Shown: positions 62,884 to 64,000 of the stretch, piece by piece | Position numbering within the stretch: the first letter of the stretch is position 1 | Layout of the letters: every line of letters starts with the position of its first letter | Assembly: GCF_001021045.1 (NCBI RefSeq) | Contig: NZ_CP011545.1 | Location: 1,426,001 to 1,490,000 of the forward strand | Direction of reading: 5' to 3' | DNA: 64,000 nucleotides | Source: Corynebacterium testudinoris | GTDB lineage: Bacteria; Actinomycetota; Actinomycetes; Mycobacteriales; Mycobacteriaceae | Made by a program: the position numbers and the translations under genes | Notes under the pieces: model-generated | Databases searched by the model: none | What the model was told of the DNA's origin: nothing | What the model saw: only the letters and a program-made list of their open reading frames with translations

Positions 62884-64000
62884 GCGGCTCGGCGGCCACG
62901 CCATCCACACAGGTGAGGCGACCTCGCAACACCGTGGTAGTCACCTTGGCGCCGAACTCCATGCCCTCGTAGGGGGTGTTCTCCGACTTCGAGGCCATCT
63001 CCGCCCCCCGGGCAGTCCAGCTCGCACCCGGGTCGACGATCGTGAGGTTGGCCGGCTCCCCCACCGCGATGGGACGGCCCTGGCCGGGAAGGCGGACAAT
63101 CTCGGCCGGACGCTCGCTCATCACCTTGGCCACCCAGCGCCAATCGGCCAGGCCGGAGTGTACAAAGATCTCGGCAATGACGGCCAAGGACGTCTCCAAC
63201 CCGAGCATGCCTGGCCGGGCGTGCTCGAACTCGCAGCACTTCTCTTCTGAGCCGTGCGGCGCATGGTCGGTGGCGACGCAATCGATGACGCCATCCAACA
63301 GCGCCTGGCGCAGGGCCACCGTGTCGTGCTCCTCGCGCAGCGGCGGGTTGACTCGGTAATTGCCGTCATAGGTGGTGAGCTTTTCGTCAGTGAGGAGAAG
63401 GTGATGCGGGGTGACCTCGGCAGAAAGCTCGATGCCTTGGCTCTTAGCCCACGCAACGAGTTCCACGGTGCCCGTGGTCGAGGCGTGACAAATGTGGACG
63501 CGGTTGCCATAGTCACGGGCCAGCAACGCATCCCGAACCACGATGGACTCCTCGGCGACCCGCGGCCACCCGCGCAAGCCCAGTCGGGCTGCGGTTTCGC
63601 CTTCGTGCGCCACGGCACCGCCGGTGAGGCGGCTATCTTCTGCATGCTGGGCCAGCAGGACATCCTGGCCCTTGGCGTATTCGAGGGCGCGGCGCATGAT
63701 GAGCGGATCGTCGACGCATTTGCCGTCATCAGAAAACATGCGCACCTTGGCCTGGGAGGTGGCCATCATGCCGAACTCGGTGATCTCCTTGCCCTCGAGC
63801 CCCTTGGTGATGGAGCCGACGGGGTGGACATCGCAGATGCCGGCATGTTGCCCCTTGAACCACACGGACTCCGCCAGGACCGGCTGATCCATGACGGGCA
63901 TCGTGTTGGCCATGGAAAATACCGCAGTGAAGCCACCTTGGGCGGCGGCTTGAGAGCCGGTAACAATGGTCTCGGTGTCTTCGCGGCCGGGTTCGCGCAG
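62870..64000 (-). CDS. pyrC: Dihydroorotase, 5' end cut by window edge
   Basis: The frame is open from the right edge (first codon at 64000) to TAG 62870, 376 residues visible. It begins [15 protein letters not shown], just after the metal-binding DxHxH motif, which lies outside. Seen inside: [25 protein letters not shown] with a metal-binding His (near 63490-63500), EVTPHHLLL and the catalytic [12 protein letters not shown]. Class I type dihydroorotase of pyrimidine synthesis. Its N-terminus and links to pyrB/pyrR lie beyond the window. Confidence 0.95.
   Translation of the reverse strand: MREPGREDTETIVTGSQAAAQGGFTAVFSMANTMPVMDQPVLAESVWFKGQHAGICDVHPVGSITKGLEGKEITEFGMMATSQAKVRMFSDDGKCVDDPLIMRRALEYAKGQDVLLAQHAEDSRLTGGAVAHEGETAARLGLRGWPRVAEESIVVRDALLARDYGNRVHICHASTTGTVELVAWAKSQGIELSAEVTPHHLLLTDEKLTTYDGNYRVNPPLREEHDTVALRQALLDGVIDCVATDHAPHGSEEKCCEFEHARPGMLGLETSLAVIAEIFVHSGLADWRWVAKVMSERPAEIVRLPGQGRPIAVGEPANLTIVDPGASWTARGAEMASKSENTPYEGMEFGAKVTTTVLRGRLTCVDGVAAEPREMA

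Overview
The window is a chromosomal segment of a high-GC Corynebacterium or very close relative. The evidence is long stretches of a gene order I know from Corynebacterium glutamicum: sufR-BDCSUT next to mptB, ctaA/qor/ctaB, tkt-tal-zwf-opcA-pgl, secG-ppc-tpi-pgk-gap, whiA-yvcK-rapZ-uvrC, ribH-ribAB-ribE-ribD-rpe, rsmB-fmt-def-priA-metK-coaBC-rpoZ-gmk-mihF and pyrF-carB-carA-pyrC. A TAGAC-N6-GTCTA site upstream of metK matches the C. glutamicum McbR operator. Many genes start with GTG or TTG. The window holds no rRNA, tRNA, CRISPR array, prophage or complete insertion sequence that I can see.

Left part (1-8.7 kb), the least conserved region: a class I glutamine amidotransferase cut by the window edge, a Rossmann-fold NAD(P)-binding protein, a coupled DUF1990 / small membrane protein pair, an ACT-domain protein with its UPF0210 partner, a P2-type cation ATPase with altered ion-site residues, a second and paralogous amidotransferase, and a DUF222-HNH nuclease gene. 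The nuclease gene looks frameshifted near its 3' end and follows a perfect inverted repeat. A 22-nt copy of the 3' end of the neighbouring ABC-F gene lies between the two, a likely scar of past recombination.

Middle part (8.7-31 kb): ABC-F ATPase; the complete SUF iron-sulfur assembly operon with its regulator SufR; divergent mptB (lipomannan/lipoarabinomannan mannosyltransferase); a two-gene ABC exporter; heme A and heme O synthases around a quinone reductase; the pentose-phosphate operon tkt-tal-zwf-opcA-pgl; and a lone DUF1269 membrane protein ending in a strong hairpin shared with secG.

Right part (31-64 kb) is read almost wholly from the minus strand: secG, ppc and the lower-glycolysis genes; the whiA-yvcK-rapZ group with uvrC; riboflavin biosynthesis coupled to rpe; translation and replication-restart genes; metK under a McbR-type operator; coaBC, rpoZ, gmk and mihF; then pyrimidine synthesis genes, with pyrC running off the right edge. 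The one plus-strand gene here is a crotonase-fold protein lacking both hydratase glutamates.

Most of the window is conserved housekeeping DNA. I see no clearly new multi-gene system. The best leads are the HNH locus with its palindrome, frameshift and ABC-F 3'-end copy, the altered ion-binding residues of the P-type ATPase, the degenerate crotonase, and several candidate operators.
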